Shown: piece by piece, positions 7,626 to 15,455 of the stretch | How the letters are laid out: every line of letters begins with the position of its first letter | How positions within the stretch are numbered: position 1 is the stretch's first letter | Source of the DNA: a virus | Length of the DNA: 41,263 nucleotides | Strand: one strand, 5' to 3' | IMG/VR virus record: IMGVR_UViG_3300028840_002667 | Span: 1 to 41,263 of that record | Position numbers and translations under genes: made by a program | The notes under the pieces: model-generated | Told to the model about the DNA's origin: nothing | Seen by the model: only the letters and a program-made list of their open reading frames with translations | Databases searched by the model: none

Positions 7626-8834
7626 ATGCCGAAGCCACAAAAGAACGAAAGTAAACAGAAGTTTTTAAACCGGTGTACGCAGTACGTCATAGAAAACGAG
7701 GGCAAGAAAAAAGATCAGGCCTACGCGGTATGTAACGGCATATGGGATAAATCCCAGCCCAGCCGGGCCGCCCTGACCCTGGGGATGGCCGGGGATAACT
7801 TGCAATTCAAAGCGGGGGACGGTGGAGACAGGGATACAGCCCGTACTTTTTTGATCACGGCCTACACCGGCGAAATCATAAGCCGCTGGCATGACATTGT
7901 AATAGACATCGAGGGCATACAATCAAAACAATCCTTTCCTATCCTCCGAGAGCATATGCGGGTCCGGGTAGTAGGCCAGAGTAACCGGGCCTGGGCCGAG
8001 GATAACCGCTATTATGTAGCGGGCGAAATATCCCAGGTGACCGACGACGGGAAAGAGGTAGCCGAATTAGCTGATGAAGGTTTTCCCTGGCAAGCCAGTG
8101 TATCCGTATACGCTCGGCGGGTAGAGGTACTTGAAAAGGATGTAAGGGCGAAAGTAAACGGCCGCGAAGTTATTGGGCCGCTGGATATATGGAGAGAAAC
8201 AAAGCTGGGAGAGGTTAGTTTTGTTACCCTGGGCGCCGATGATAATACGGCCGCCATAGTACTTAACGAGGACATAACCGGGACATCGGGGGATGCGGTG
8301 GCCTGGACGGAAATAACTACAAAACCACAGACGGAGGTAAAAGACATGGATTTCAACATTAAAAAGATAATGCAAGAACACCCGGACGAATTCGCGGAAT
8401 TGACCGACACGGCCACCAAGACGGGCGAAAAGGTGGGCGAGGAGCGAGGCCGGGAGGCCGGAGTAAAGGCAGAGCGCGAGCGGGTAGCCGGTATCATGGC
8501 CATTGAGGGCGACCCGGTCGTAAAGGCCAAGGCCATAGAGGACGGCCTGACGGTAGACGCGGCCTACAAGCTGTTTTTTGAGGCCGAGAAAAAGAAAAAC
8601 GCCGGAATCCTGAATGAGATGGAAAACGAGGCGCCCGGAAGCCCAGGTCATGAAGAACCAAATATACCGGATCCGGAAGATAAAACGCCGGGTGATATCA
8701 AGCTGGCCCGACGGGCGCGGGAGCTGGCCCTTAAAAACGGGACTACTATTATCGAGGAAATGAGGAATTTGCGCTATACCGAGCCGGACCTGGTGAAAAA
8801 CGGAATCCCGGATTCAACGGCCGTAATGACATAA
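7626..8834 (+). CDS. Prohead protease with C-terminal scaffold region
   Basis: 402-aa capsid maturation protease. Residues 1-45 match a leader often seen in phage head proteases (KPQKNESKQKFLNRC, AVCNGIW). The protease core spans about 70-215 and has H110 (ILREHM) and S158 (FPWQASVSV). These are 48 residues apart, close to the spacing of the catalytic His/Ser in HK97-type proteases, followed by ETKLGEVSFVTLGAD. Residues from about 241 on are charged and helical, the scaffold part, with a short basic stretch EKKKN. A strong internal ribosome-binding site and ATG at 8346 would produce this scaffold alone. The gene starts after GGAGGGTAAGAGC. Confidence 0.88.
   Translation: MPKPQKNESKQKFLNRCTQYVIENEGKKKDQAYAVCNGIWDKSQPSRAALTLGMAGDNLQFKAGDGGDRDTARTFLITAYTGEIISRWHDIVIDIEGIQSKQSFPILREHMRVRVVGQSNRAWAEDNRYYVAGEISQVTDDGKEVAELADEGFPWQASVSVYARRVEVLEKDVRAKVNGREVIGPLDIWRETKLGEVSFVTLGADDNTAAIVLNEDITGTSGDAVAWTEITTKPQTEVKDMDFNIKKIMQEHPDEFAELTDTATKTGEKVGEERGREAGVKAERERVAGIMAIEGDPVVKAKAIEDGLTVDAAYKLFFEAEKKKNAGILNEMENEAPGSPGHEEPNIPDPEDKTPGDIKLARRARELALKNGTTIIEEMRNLRYTEPDLVKNGIPDSTAVMT
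8346..8834 (+). CDS. Nested scaffold protein from an internal start
   Basis: An in-frame ATG at 8346 (codon 241 of the protease) is preceded by GGAGG at 8333-8337 with an 8-nt gap, one of the better ribosome-binding sites in the window although it lies inside a gene. The 162-aa product begins MDFNIKKIMQEHPDEFAEL and is charged and helical (GEERGREAGVKAERERV), as expected for an assembly scaffold. Lambda Nu3 is nested in gene C in the same way. The product is predicted; both the fused and free forms may be made. Confidence 0.75.
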   Translation: MDFNIKKIMQEHPDEFAELTDTATKTGEKVGEERGREAGVKAERERVAGIMAIEGDPVVKAKAIEDGLTVDAAYKLFFEAEKKKNAGILNEMENEAPGSPGHEEPNIPDPEDKTPGDIKLARRARELALKNGTTIIEEMRNLRYTEPDLVKNGIPDSTAVMT

Positions 8835-8861
8835 GGCAATAAATACAATTGGAAAAATAAG

Positions 8862-8885
8862 GCGGGCTGTATCGAATTGACCCGC
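8862..8885 (+). promoter_or_regulatory. Intergenic hairpin 1 (GCGGG/CCCGC)
   Basis: GCGGG (8862-8866) and CCCGC (8881-8885) can form a 5-bp stem in the mRNA leader of the decoration protein gene. It is the weakest member of a family of GGCGGG/CCCGCC hairpins that recur in gaps at 10401, 31020, 31286 and 31326. No U-tract follows, so it is more likely an RNA processing or stability element than a terminator. Confidence 0.4.
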
Positions 8886-8912
8886 TAAAAAAAATATTTG
8901 GAGGTATACAAA

Positions 8913-9302
8913 ATGGCATATACAGGGGAAGGCTGGAACTTAACCCTTGAGGCGGGGGAGGACTTGTCAAATTACCAGTACCGGTTTGTACATTTAGCCG
9001 ACGACGACACGGTAGATCTGATGGACGGCGCGACCGAAATATCCATAGGGATATTGCAAAACGCGCCGGCAAGCGGCGAAACGGCAGTAGTGCGGGTGGC
9101 CGGTATTAGCAAGCTGGTAATGAATGACGCGATAGCGGTAGGATTGCGGATCAAACCGGAGTATGTGAGCGCCTCCGATAACGGCAAAGGGGATGCCGCC
9201 GACACGGATAAGGACCTGGTAAGGGCAATATCGCTGACAGCGGCGGGCGCCGAGGACGATGTGATTACCGTTCTGCTTGTTTTTGACTCGGCCTCCATAT
9301 AG
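8913..9302 (+). CDS. Head decoration protein (DUF2190-like)
   Basis: 129-aa protein in the position of lambda gpD, between scaffold and major capsid protein. It is rich in beta structure and begins MAYTGEGWNLTLEAGEDLSNYQYRF. It continues with small-residue patterns such as GILQNAPASGETAVVRVAGISKLV, typical of capsid-stabilising decoration proteins of the DUF2190 type. The frame is open from 8898, but GGAGGT at 8900-8905 sets the ATG at 8913 as the start. It would bind the outside of the expanded capsid. There is no sign of disruption. Confidence 0.82.
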   Translation: MAYTGEGWNLTLEAGEDLSNYQYRFVHLADDDTVDLMDGATEISIGILQNAPASGETAVVRVAGISKLVMNDAIAVGLRIKPEYVSASDNGKGDAADTDKDLVRAISLTAAGAEDDVITVLLVFDSASI

Positions 9303-9384
9303 TAACATTTTGGCGCTGAGGATCGCGGCTACGCAATAACGGCAAATACGGAATATATTTAAAAGATCGAAGGGGGAATTAAAC

Positions 9385-10383
9385 ATGCAACCGACAACAG
9401 ATAGTGTACACCGATCAGCGGCATTATCCGCCGTTAGTATCGGTTACAAAAATCAAATGTTTATAGGGGACCGGGTATTCCTGAATGTACCCGTTAACAA
9501 AAAGAACGACTATTTCTATTATTTCCAGAAGGGCGCGCTTTTCCGGTTAGACGCCGGATTGCGGGGGCCTGGTGCAGCGGCCAGGCGGGGCGGTTATGTG
9601 GTGGCGGACACGGAGTATGTATGTCAAGAACGGGCTTTTGCCCACGAATTGCCCATAGAGACGATTGAAAACGCCGATGATGTCTTGCAGCCCTGGGAAA
9701 CCGGCGTATCTTTTGCCACGTTAAAGGTGTTACTGGCCAAGGAAAGGGCCATAAGTACTTTATGTTGTACGGCCGCGAACTGGACGAGCAGCGAGGACGC
9801 AACGGGAGGCTGGGCCGCCGGGGCGAGCAATACGTTTATAGAGGACGTATTGGGCGCTAAAAACACGGTGCGCCAGTTAATAGGGATTAATCCCAATGTC
9901 ATGATCATGGACAGCAAAACCCTGAACCAATTAAAGCAAGAATCCAGCGTACTGGACCGGATTAAATATACCGGGACCCAGGGGAGACCGGCGGATGTTA
10001 CGCCGCAAACGTTAGCGGCACTTTTTGAAATGGACGAGGTATTAATAGGCGGCGCCATATACTCGGATGCGGAGGAAGTGCTGGCCGGTACGGATTTTAA
10101 CGCGGTGGATCTGTGGGAGACGAACGCTACAAAGGGATCCTGCTTTATCTTTTACCGGCCGCCAATGGCCGCCAGGGAAATGCCGAGCGCCGGTTACGTT
10201 TTTCAGTGGAAGGGCGGGACTAATCATCCGGACCTGGTATTACCCGGTGATTCTTACCGCGACGTACGGTACTGGTGGGAAAGCAGCCCGAAACAGTGGG
10301 TTATCGAGGCCTCGGAATACTTCGACGCCCAGGTGACCATGGCGGATGCCGGTTTTCTCTTTTACGATACGATTTTAACATAA
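9385..10383 (+). CDS. Major capsid protein
   Basis: 332-aa shell protein of a widespread HK97-fold phage capsid family. Recognisable segments are ALSAVSIGYKNQMFIGDRVF, then VPVNKKNDYFYYFQKGALF, a Tyr-Cys segment TEYVCQERAFAHELPIET, and the C-terminal WKGGTNHPDLVLPGDSYRD with DAGFLFYDTILT. It starts after GAAGGGGGAATT and follows the decoration protein gene. It lacks an N-terminal scaffold domain, consistent with a separate scaffold in the protease gene. A GC hairpin (10401-10424) follows its stop codon. Confidence 0.92.
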   Translation: MQPTTDSVHRSAALSAVSIGYKNQMFIGDRVFLNVPVNKKNDYFYYFQKGALFRLDAGLRGPGAAARRGGYVVADTEYVCQERAFAHELPIETIENADDVLQPWETGVSFATLKVLLAKERAISTLCCTAANWTSSEDATGGWAAGASNTFIEDVLGAKNTVRQLIGINPNVMIMDSKTLNQLKQESSVLDRIKYTGTQGRPADVTPQTLAALFEMDEVLIGGAIYSDAEEVLAGTDFNAVDLWETNATKGSCFIFYRPPMAAREMPSAGYVFQWKGGTNHPDLVLPGDSYRDVRYWWESSPKQWVIEASEYFDAQVTMADAGFLFYDTILT

Positions 10384-10400
10384 AATGTAAATTCGTAGAT

Positions 10401-10424
10401 AGGGCGGGGATCCGTTCCCGCCCT
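10401..10424 (+). promoter_or_regulatory. Intergenic hairpin 2 (perfect 8-bp stem)
   Basis: AGGGCGGG (10401-10408) pairs perfectly with CCCGCCCT (10417-10424) around an 8-base loop, 17 nt after the capsid gene. No U-run follows, so complete termination is not expected. It may protect the 3' end of the abundant capsid message or attenuate read-through into the exported-protein cassette. It shares the TAGGGCGGG...CCCGCC form with the hairpins at 31.0-31.3 kb. Confidence 0.6.
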
Positions 10425-10466
10425 GATACAATGAGAGGAAAAGGCAAATAAGGGGGGGTCTGAAAA

Positions 10467-11216
10467 ATGAGCAAATGGAAAAGAAAAAATAAGTTTTTTA
10501 TGGCTATTGCCGTAGCGGCCGTAATCATAACCGGTATAAGCGCATATGTGAGCGCGGTATATTATGACGGGTATTTCACAAATGTATTGGCCAAGGGGAG
10601 CATAACGGACCAGGGTACTTTAGCGGTAACGGGCGCCGCGACGTTAAGCAGTACCCTGGCGGTAACCGGCGCGATTACGGCTACGGGAGGTGTAACCGAT
10701 GTAACGGGAGGTGTTACGGCCGGGGAGATAGCCGACGTAGTACGCTATATCCCTTTGCCTATAATGGCTTTTACCCACAATGGCAGTGCGGTCATTACTT
10801 CCAGTACGGCGCCCGGCCTCGAATCAGACGACTATATAAGCAATATCGTATGGGCCGACGGTGAGACGACGCCGGTACAGATCAGTTTTCGGGTACCGGG
10901 CGATTATGCCAGCGGCGGGGCTTTCAAAATATTGGCTACGGAGTCGAATAGCACGACGCCGAACCAGGTGGATTTTGACGTATACGTTAATGCCGACGGG
11001 AGCGCGGCCGACTCCAGCGCGACGGACCAGACGCCGGTAGCCCTGGCCGGTACGACTTCGACGCCGGACGAAATCACCTTGACAGTGGCTACCGATTTCG
11101 CCAGTTTGGCCGCTGGTAACTGGGTGACTTTGAGGATATGGCGGGATGATACGGCTACCGGAAGCGGAGACCTGGAGGTAAAGGGTGCAGTATATTATTA
11201 TACAGCGACGCAGTAA
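10467..11216 (+). CDS. Exported beta-rich protein with virion-like repeats
   Basis: 249-aa protein. Residues 1-10 are basic, and 11-31 form a hydrophobic signal peptide or anchor (FFMAIAVAAVIITGISAYVS). Residues about 45-85 hold short repeats (GTLAVTGAATLSSTLAVTGA, then TDVTGGVTAGE) of the kind seen in phage fibres. The remainder is Ser/Thr/Asp-rich and beta-like with few Lys. The start follows AGGGGGGG. The last 32 bases overlap the O-antigen ligase-like gene. No enzyme motif is visible. A signal peptide is unusual for a virion protein, so it may be displayed on the cell surface. Function is unknown. Confidence 0.72.
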   Translation: MSKWKRKNKFFMAIAVAAVIITGISAYVSAVYYDGYFTNVLAKGSITDQGTLAVTGAATLSSTLAVTGAITATGGVTDVTGGVTAGEIADVVRYIPLPIMAFTHNGSAVITSSTAPGLESDDYISNIVWADGETTPVQISFRVPGDYASGGAFKILATESNSTTPNQVDFDVYVNADGSAADSSATDQTPVALAGTTSTPDEITLTVATDFASLAAGNWVTLRIWRDDTATGSGDLEVKGAVYYYTATQ

Positions 11217-12312
11217 CGCCACCATACCGCTGATGGCTGCCGGGCTGCTTATAGGTGCTGCGGTAATCCGGATCCCCTGCGACGATATCAGGTTATCTTT
11301 TCGATTAGTATTTGAAATTGCCGTAGTGGCGGGCCTGGGGCTAATCGTATGGCAGTTTAACCGATGGATTGCTAGTTTTCTAGGGCTGGCCCTGATATCC
11401 ATGATGTATCCTTTTTACGACCGCCATAGTTATTTGGCATTCCAGGCGGTGTTTTACGGGGCGGCCTGGTACATGCTGTTAGTACTCGTAATTGACAGGG
11501 ACCGGGTAAACGTCATGTTAAACGCTATCTGTATTTTGGCCTTTATCCATATTGCCATGTTGATTTTACAGAATTTTAACATGGATCCCTTGTTTACGCC
11601 GGTAAGGGGTGGCCGGGATGTGCCTGTAGGCCTGATGAGTAATCGTAATATGGTATCGGCGTTACTGGCCTTTTGTTTTCCGGCCTTTTTACGGCGAGGT
11701 TGGGCCTGGGGGATCCCGGTGGTATTGTTGGGCCTGTTGCTGGCCAAATCGACCGGCGGCGCCATGGCCCTGGCCGCCGGTATGGTATTTTATTGTGTGA
11801 TCCGGGCCGCCGGAAATCGAACCAGGGCGGAGATAATCGGAAATGTACTCATACTCGCAGCGGTGGCCGTCGGTATAATAATTTTTTGTGGTTATGTAGA
11901 TCGGCCTAATTTTTTCAATGCCCGTTTGGATGCATGGATAAACGCCCTGCGATATTATGAACAACATTGGATTATGGGCGCCGGCATCGGCCATTGGAAA
12001 GACGTTTTTCAACGTCATATGTTGACAGGCGGTACGTTATGGTGGACGACCGCCCACAATGAATACTTGCAAGGTCTATTTGAAATGGGGATAGGTTTTG
12101 CTTTAATCCTTTTTGGATATTTCCAGGCGGCGGCCAGGCGTTACCTGGCATTAAGTAAGCAGTACCGGGCGGCGGCTGAGATCCCGGCCACGGCCCTTGT
12201 GGTAATCCTGGTAAACAGCCTGGTTAATTTCCCTTTCAGGATAGCGACAACGGCCATGATGGCGATAACTTGGATGACCCTATTCGATATCAGGACGATA
12301 GTTAATGACTAG
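11185..12312 (+). CDS. O-antigen ligase / Wzy polymerase-like membrane protein
   Basis: 375-aa polytopic protein with about ten hydrophobic segments. It has the Wzy_C-type signature between residues about 250 and 300: DAWINALRYYEQ, GAGIGHWKDVF, then AHNEYLQGLFEMG. This family joins or polymerises O-antigen units on the periplasmic face of the inner membrane. The GTG start at 11185 follows GGAGGT, inside the end of the previous gene; an ATG at 11233 has no good ribosome-binding site. Codon use and GGATCC content match the head genes, so it is not a very recent import. Ligase, polymerase or an altered-specificity variant cannot be separated by sequence. A serotype-changing role is inference. 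Confidence 0.85.
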   Translation: MQYIIIQRRSNATIPLMAAGLLIGAAVIRIPCDDIRLSFRLVFEIAVVAGLGLIVWQFNRWIASFLGLALISMMYPFYDRHSYLAFQAVFYGAAWYMLLVLVIDRDRVNVMLNAICILAFIHIAMLILQNFNMDPLFTPVRGGRDVPVGLMSNRNMVSALLAFCFPAFLRRGWAWGIPVVLLGLLLAKSTGGAMALAAGMVFYCVIRAAGNRTRAEIIGNVLILAAVAVGIIIFCGYVDRPNFFNARLDAWINALRYYEQHWIMGAGIGHWKDVFQRHMLTGGTLWWTTAHNEYLQGLFEMGIGFALILFGYFQAAARRYLALSKQYRAAAEIPATALVVILVNSLVNFPFRIATTAMMAITWMTLFDIRTIVND

Positions 12313-12619
12313 GCTATGCAAAGCATATTTGACGATCTGCTTTTTTTGCGCGGTGATAATTGCCAGTGTTTTAATTGCCGTTTTTGGTGATTTCAATCAT
12401 TCAATGCCATACACGCGGCAAACCGCTATAAAATGGCCACAAGCCAGTTATGTATCACCTTATTTACTTTTAGCGGCCGAGAGATTGGGAAAGTGGGAAT
12501 ACTGGGAGGAAAACCGGCATGTTTTTAGATTCTTTATACGGTTAGACCTGGGCGAAATGTACGACGATATTTTAAATTTTTTAAACGAGCGGGATTTTTA
12601 CGGGAGGGTTAACCCATGA
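12305..12619 (+). CDS. Small single-TM protein
   Basis: 104 aa with an N-terminal hydrophobic segment (residues about 8-28, LTICFFCAVIIASVLIAVFG) and a soluble remainder rich in aromatic and charged residues (KWPQASYVSPYLLLAAERL, EYWEENRHVFRFFIRLDL). It overlaps the end of the O-antigen ligase-like gene by 8 bases, so translational coupling and a shared function are plausible. The soluble part should face the periplasm if the segment is an uncleaved anchor. I do not recognise the family. Confidence 0.6.
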   Translation: MTRLCKAYLTICFFCAVIIASVLIAVFGDFNHSMPYTRQTAIKWPQASYVSPYLLLAAERLGKWEYWEENRHVFRFFIRLDLGEMYDDILNFLNERDFYGRVNP

Positions 12620-13089
12620 TGGAAAAAAGAAAATCCTATTTAAGAATAGTTTTTGTAATTTTAATCATGATGGTAATAACAATTATCATCGGCGCAAAAG
12701 CTAACGCCGACGGAACGGTGACGGTAACATATACCCGGATAGGTGACGAGTATACCCTGGTTATTTTCGACTGGACGGCCGACGCCGCCGCTGCAACGGT
12801 ACCGGCAACGTCTACGAAAAGCCTGGCGGGATATATCGTTAAAGTAGTCACGGACCCAGGAGCTACGGCGCCTACGGATAATTATGATATTACTCTTACG
12901 GATAGCGATAGCGTAGACGTAATGGGCGGCGCCCTGGCGAATAGAGATCAGTCAAGCACAGAACAGGCAGTACCCAAAATAGGCGCCGCATATGGAGCAA
13001 GTTTCTTCATTGGTACTCTAACATTAAACCTTTCCAATAATTCCGTAAATTCGGCTACCGGCGAAGTTAAGGTATACATATCGAGGTAA
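12616..13089 (+). CDS. Secreted beta-rich protein
   Basis: 157 aa with a clear Sec signal: basic MMEKRKSYLR, a hydrophobic core of about 18 residues, and a likely cleavage after AKANA (about residue 32). The mature part is Thr/Val/Asp-rich (GTVTVTYTRIGDEYTLVIF, then VGGALANRD-like turns) and probably an all-beta domain of about 125 residues. Two adjacent ATG codons (12616, 12619) are possible, and the first overlaps the previous stop. It is part of the exported cassette following the O-antigen ligase-like gene. No known family is recognised. Confidence 0.7.
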   Translation: MMEKRKSYLRIVFVILIMMVITIIIGAKANADGTVTVTYTRIGDEYTLVIFDWTADAAAATVPATSTKSLAGYIVKVVTDPGATAPTDNYDITLTDSDSVDVMGGALANRDQSSTEQAVPKIGAAYGASFFIGTLTLNLSNNSVNSATGEVKVYISR

Positions 13090-13094
13090 AGATT

Positions 13095-14516
13095 ATGAAA
13101 AAAACAATACTGTTTTTATCGCTATTTATACCGTTAATAATTTGTCAGTATGTAAAGGGCGCTCCAGTAGTCATGTATGCTACGGACCCGACAAATCCAG
13201 GCGGTGACATTACTATGATTGCCGATGATTGGATAGGCCTCGGATCGGTGGCGGGCCGGATGATATTCAAGGATGAAACTACGGATATATTACAGATAGG
13301 GCATGCCGATGTACGTATACTGAGTGATTTCTGTTTACAATTAGGATCGAATAATAATGTAGCCGTATGCACAGATGAAGATACGGCACAGACGGTGTGG
13401 AATACCGCCGCAACGGGTGGGAATCAAATTATAATTGGAAGTTATTTAGCGAATGCCAGAGATTACGATCACGCGGCGGAAACAAACCCGACATTATTTA
13501 TTCATTCCGCGACCGATCCAAATACAAACAACACGCAATGGATCAGCCTTGCACATGATACCTCATATGGTGTCATTAATTGGGGATCGGGAGGGCTTAA
13601 GCTGGCCGGTGAGGATGTGTATCTGATAGATACGGGCGATGATACGGAGCTATACATAGATTCGTATGATGACGATCCCACAGATAACGCTATTTTATAT
13701 TTAAGATCCGCAGACAACACTTTTGCATCTCCGGCGGCGATTGATTCAGGCGACTACCTGGGGCAAATTAATTTCGAAGGACATGACGGATCGGCTTTTG
13801 TAACCGGCGCGAATATCGTAGCGGTGACTGACGCCAATTGGAGCGGTAGCGAGCATGGTACGGATTTGTGGTTTCAAACGGTAGACGGATCGGGCAGCCT
13901 GGCGACGGTTTTAACCTTAACGGCCGAGGGTTATGCCGGATTTCAGGAGGCCTCGCCAAATGCCGTAGTTGAAATATCGGGTAATGGCAGCACAGCATTT
14001 CCTATCTTTATGGTATCATTGGATGACGATAACGACGGCGACTATTTTAATGTACAAGGGGACGGGGATATAGGGATGGGTACAAGTGACCCGCAGGGAA
14101 ATCAACAGTGGGCCTCGGCAGATACTCACGGGGGCTATGTGTGGCGCATTTATTCAGCGACAAGCGGGGCATTGACCGGGGCGACGGATAAAATCGAACT
14201 TAATATACCTACGGGCTGGATCATAAAAACCTGTCAATTGCATGTTAAAACCGCCGTAGTTGACAGCGGCGGGGACGATACATGGTCAAGTGAATTAAAC
14301 GATGGCGCCCAGGAGGAGGCGATAAGTGCAGGGTCGGCGGCATCACAAAATACAAATGTACAACATTACGCACATGCGGACGCCGGGTATGGAGGTACAT
14401 TAACCGATGCCGAAACAGATATATTACTTACTCCAAATGGGGGCAATTTCACGCAGGGTGAAATTGAAGCGGATTGCCTTTGTCTAGGTTTTGATACCTG
14501 GGATAACGAGTCATAG
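13095..14516 (+). CDS. Secreted fibre-like protein
   Basis: 473 aa. It has an N-terminal signal peptide (MKKTILFLSLFIPLIICQY, cleaved near residue 23). The body resembles phage fibre stalks: DVYLIDTGDDTELYIDSYDD, VLTLTAEGYAGFQEASPNAV, and DGDIGMGTSDPQ, which recalls the GxGxGTxxP turns of fibre tips. The C-terminal part (VWRIYSATSGALTGATDKIE) looks like a separate beta domain ending in two Cys. Composition is less GC-biased than the head genes. A fibre-like protein with a Sec signal is odd: it may be displayed on the host surface rather than assembled in the cytoplasm. Function is unknown. Confidence 0.7.
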   Translation: MKKTILFLSLFIPLIICQYVKGAPVVMYATDPTNPGGDITMIADDWIGLGSVAGRMIFKDETTDILQIGHADVRILSDFCLQLGSNNNVAVCTDEDTAQTVWNTAATGGNQIIIGSYLANARDYDHAAETNPTLFIHSATDPNTNNTQWISLAHDTSYGVINWGSGGLKLAGEDVYLIDTGDDTELYIDSYDDDPTDNAILYLRSADNTFASPAAIDSGDYLGQINFEGHDGSAFVTGANIVAVTDANWSGSEHGTDLWFQTVDGSGSLATVLTLTAEGYAGFQEASPNAVVEISGNGSTAFPIFMVSLDDDNDGDYFNVQGDGDIGMGTSDPQGNQQWASADTHGGYVWRIYSATSGALTGATDKIELNIPTGWIIKTCQLHVKTAVVDSGGDDTWSSELNDGAQEEAISAGSAASQNTNVQHYAHADAGYGGTLTDAETDILLTPNGGNFTQGEIEADCLCLGFDTWDNES

Positions 14517-14531
14517 GAAAAGGGGGAGATC

Positions 14532-14858
14532 ATGAAATATATTGTGCTTTATGTTTGGTTACAAACGTTAATTGTAGCTTGCCCGTCGCCCGAAACGGTA
14601 CCGGATAAATATGGGAGAGCTTATATCCCGTCCTATAGAACGACTGAGGTATGTACAAGACAAGTAAGACATCATATGCAAAAGTTATTTGCATCACTTA
14701 TGGAGGCGAAGAAATTTGTAGCCGAGGCCTCCAAAGAGTATGATTTGGTGGAATTTCGGCTTAGAAAAATTAACATGCAAGATGAAGCAACATTAAGCGG
14801 GAAAGAACCGGTGAAGGAAGATCCCTTACAAGAAGATCCGGTAAAAAATAACAATTAA
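14532..14858 (+). CDS. Small putative lipoprotein
   Basis: 108 aa. The first 17 residues end in a lipobox-like LIVAC with C17, preceded by a hydrophobic stretch with only one Lys. The mature part is helical and charged (RQVRHHMQKLFASLMEAKKF), then a repetitive Glu/Asp/Pro tail (KEPVKEDPLQEDPVKNNN). The start follows AGGGGGAGATC. It sits between two other exported proteins. Lipidation is predicted rather than certain because the n-region is short. No family is recognised. Confidence 0.6.
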   Translation: MKYIVLYVWLQTLIVACPSPETVPDKYGRAYIPSYRTTEVCTRQVRHHMQKLFASLMEAKKFVAEASKEYDLVEFRLRKINMQDEATLSGKEPVKEDPLQEDPVKNNN

Positions 14859-14878
14859 TTAAACAAGGAGAAAAGATT

Positions 14879-15259
14879 ATGGAAAAAGTAAAAAAGATAA
14901 TGATGATTTTTGTAATAGGTGTTTTGTTTATCATGATCAATGTTGGGATATCATCGGCCGACGAAAAAGAGGATATGACAAAAGTACTTATAAAATTATC
15001 AGGTGAGTTGATAGATTTATATTACAAGATGAGTAAAGCCTCCGAGATATGGAGCGATAACGAATATCAGAGCGGCGGTAGCAAAGAAATTACCCAGGGC
15101 GATATTGATGCCATGAGCCTCGGCGTTACAGTAACCGCCGCCCAAATTGCAAATGTAATTACCACTATTAACAATCTAAAAAAATTCATGACTAATGAAG
15201 ATCCGACGAACGCCGATTATTTAAATTATCTAAACAGTGTACGGAGTAAATCCTGGTAA
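14879..15259 (+). CDS. Small secreted helical protein
   Basis: 126 aa with a Sec signal peptide (MEKVKKIMMIFVIGVLFIMI, cleavage likely after SSA at about residue 27). The mature part begins DEKEDMTKVLIKLSGELIDLYYKM, and residues about 70-105 (TQGDIDAMSLGVTVTAAQIANVI) are also helical. The start follows AAGGAG. It closes the run of exported genes. It is not recognised; its helical fold contrasts with the beta-rich neighbours. Confidence 0.65.
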   Translation: MEKVKKIMMIFVIGVLFIMINVGISSADEKEDMTKVLIKLSGELIDLYYKMSKASEIWSDNEYQSGGSKEITQGDIDAMSLGVTVTAAQIANVITTINNLKKFMTNEDPTNADYLNYLNSVRSKSW

Positions 15260-15286
15260 CTGGGTAACTCTTATAGAGGAGGGGTC

Positions 15287-15412
15287 ATGGAAATTTCCGA
15301 AAAATGTATGAAAAAAGTAGGTCAACAGGATTTTCAGGGCAGGGTGAAGTATCTAATGCAAAAGGCGGCTATTGCTATTATTGGTGAGGATGGTAGTAAA
15401 GCGGAATTTTGA
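15287..15412 (+). CDS. Micro-protein, 41 aa
   Basis: A 41-codon ORF that starts after an excellent AGAGGAGGGG site with a 3-nt gap. It begins MEISEKCMKKVGQQDFQGRV and ends near GSKAEF. A second, overlapping 19-codon ORF (15390-15449) begins MVVKRNFEGFIDTVDIEEM and may be its frame-shifted continuation or a coupled micro-protein. The strong ribosome-binding site is the main argument that it is real. Function is unknown. Confidence 0.5.
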   Translation: MEISEKCMKKVGQQDFQGRVKYLMQKAAIAIIGEDGSKAEF

Positions 15413-15455
15413 AGGGTTTATAGATACGGTCGATATAGAGGAAATGTAGGGGCTC

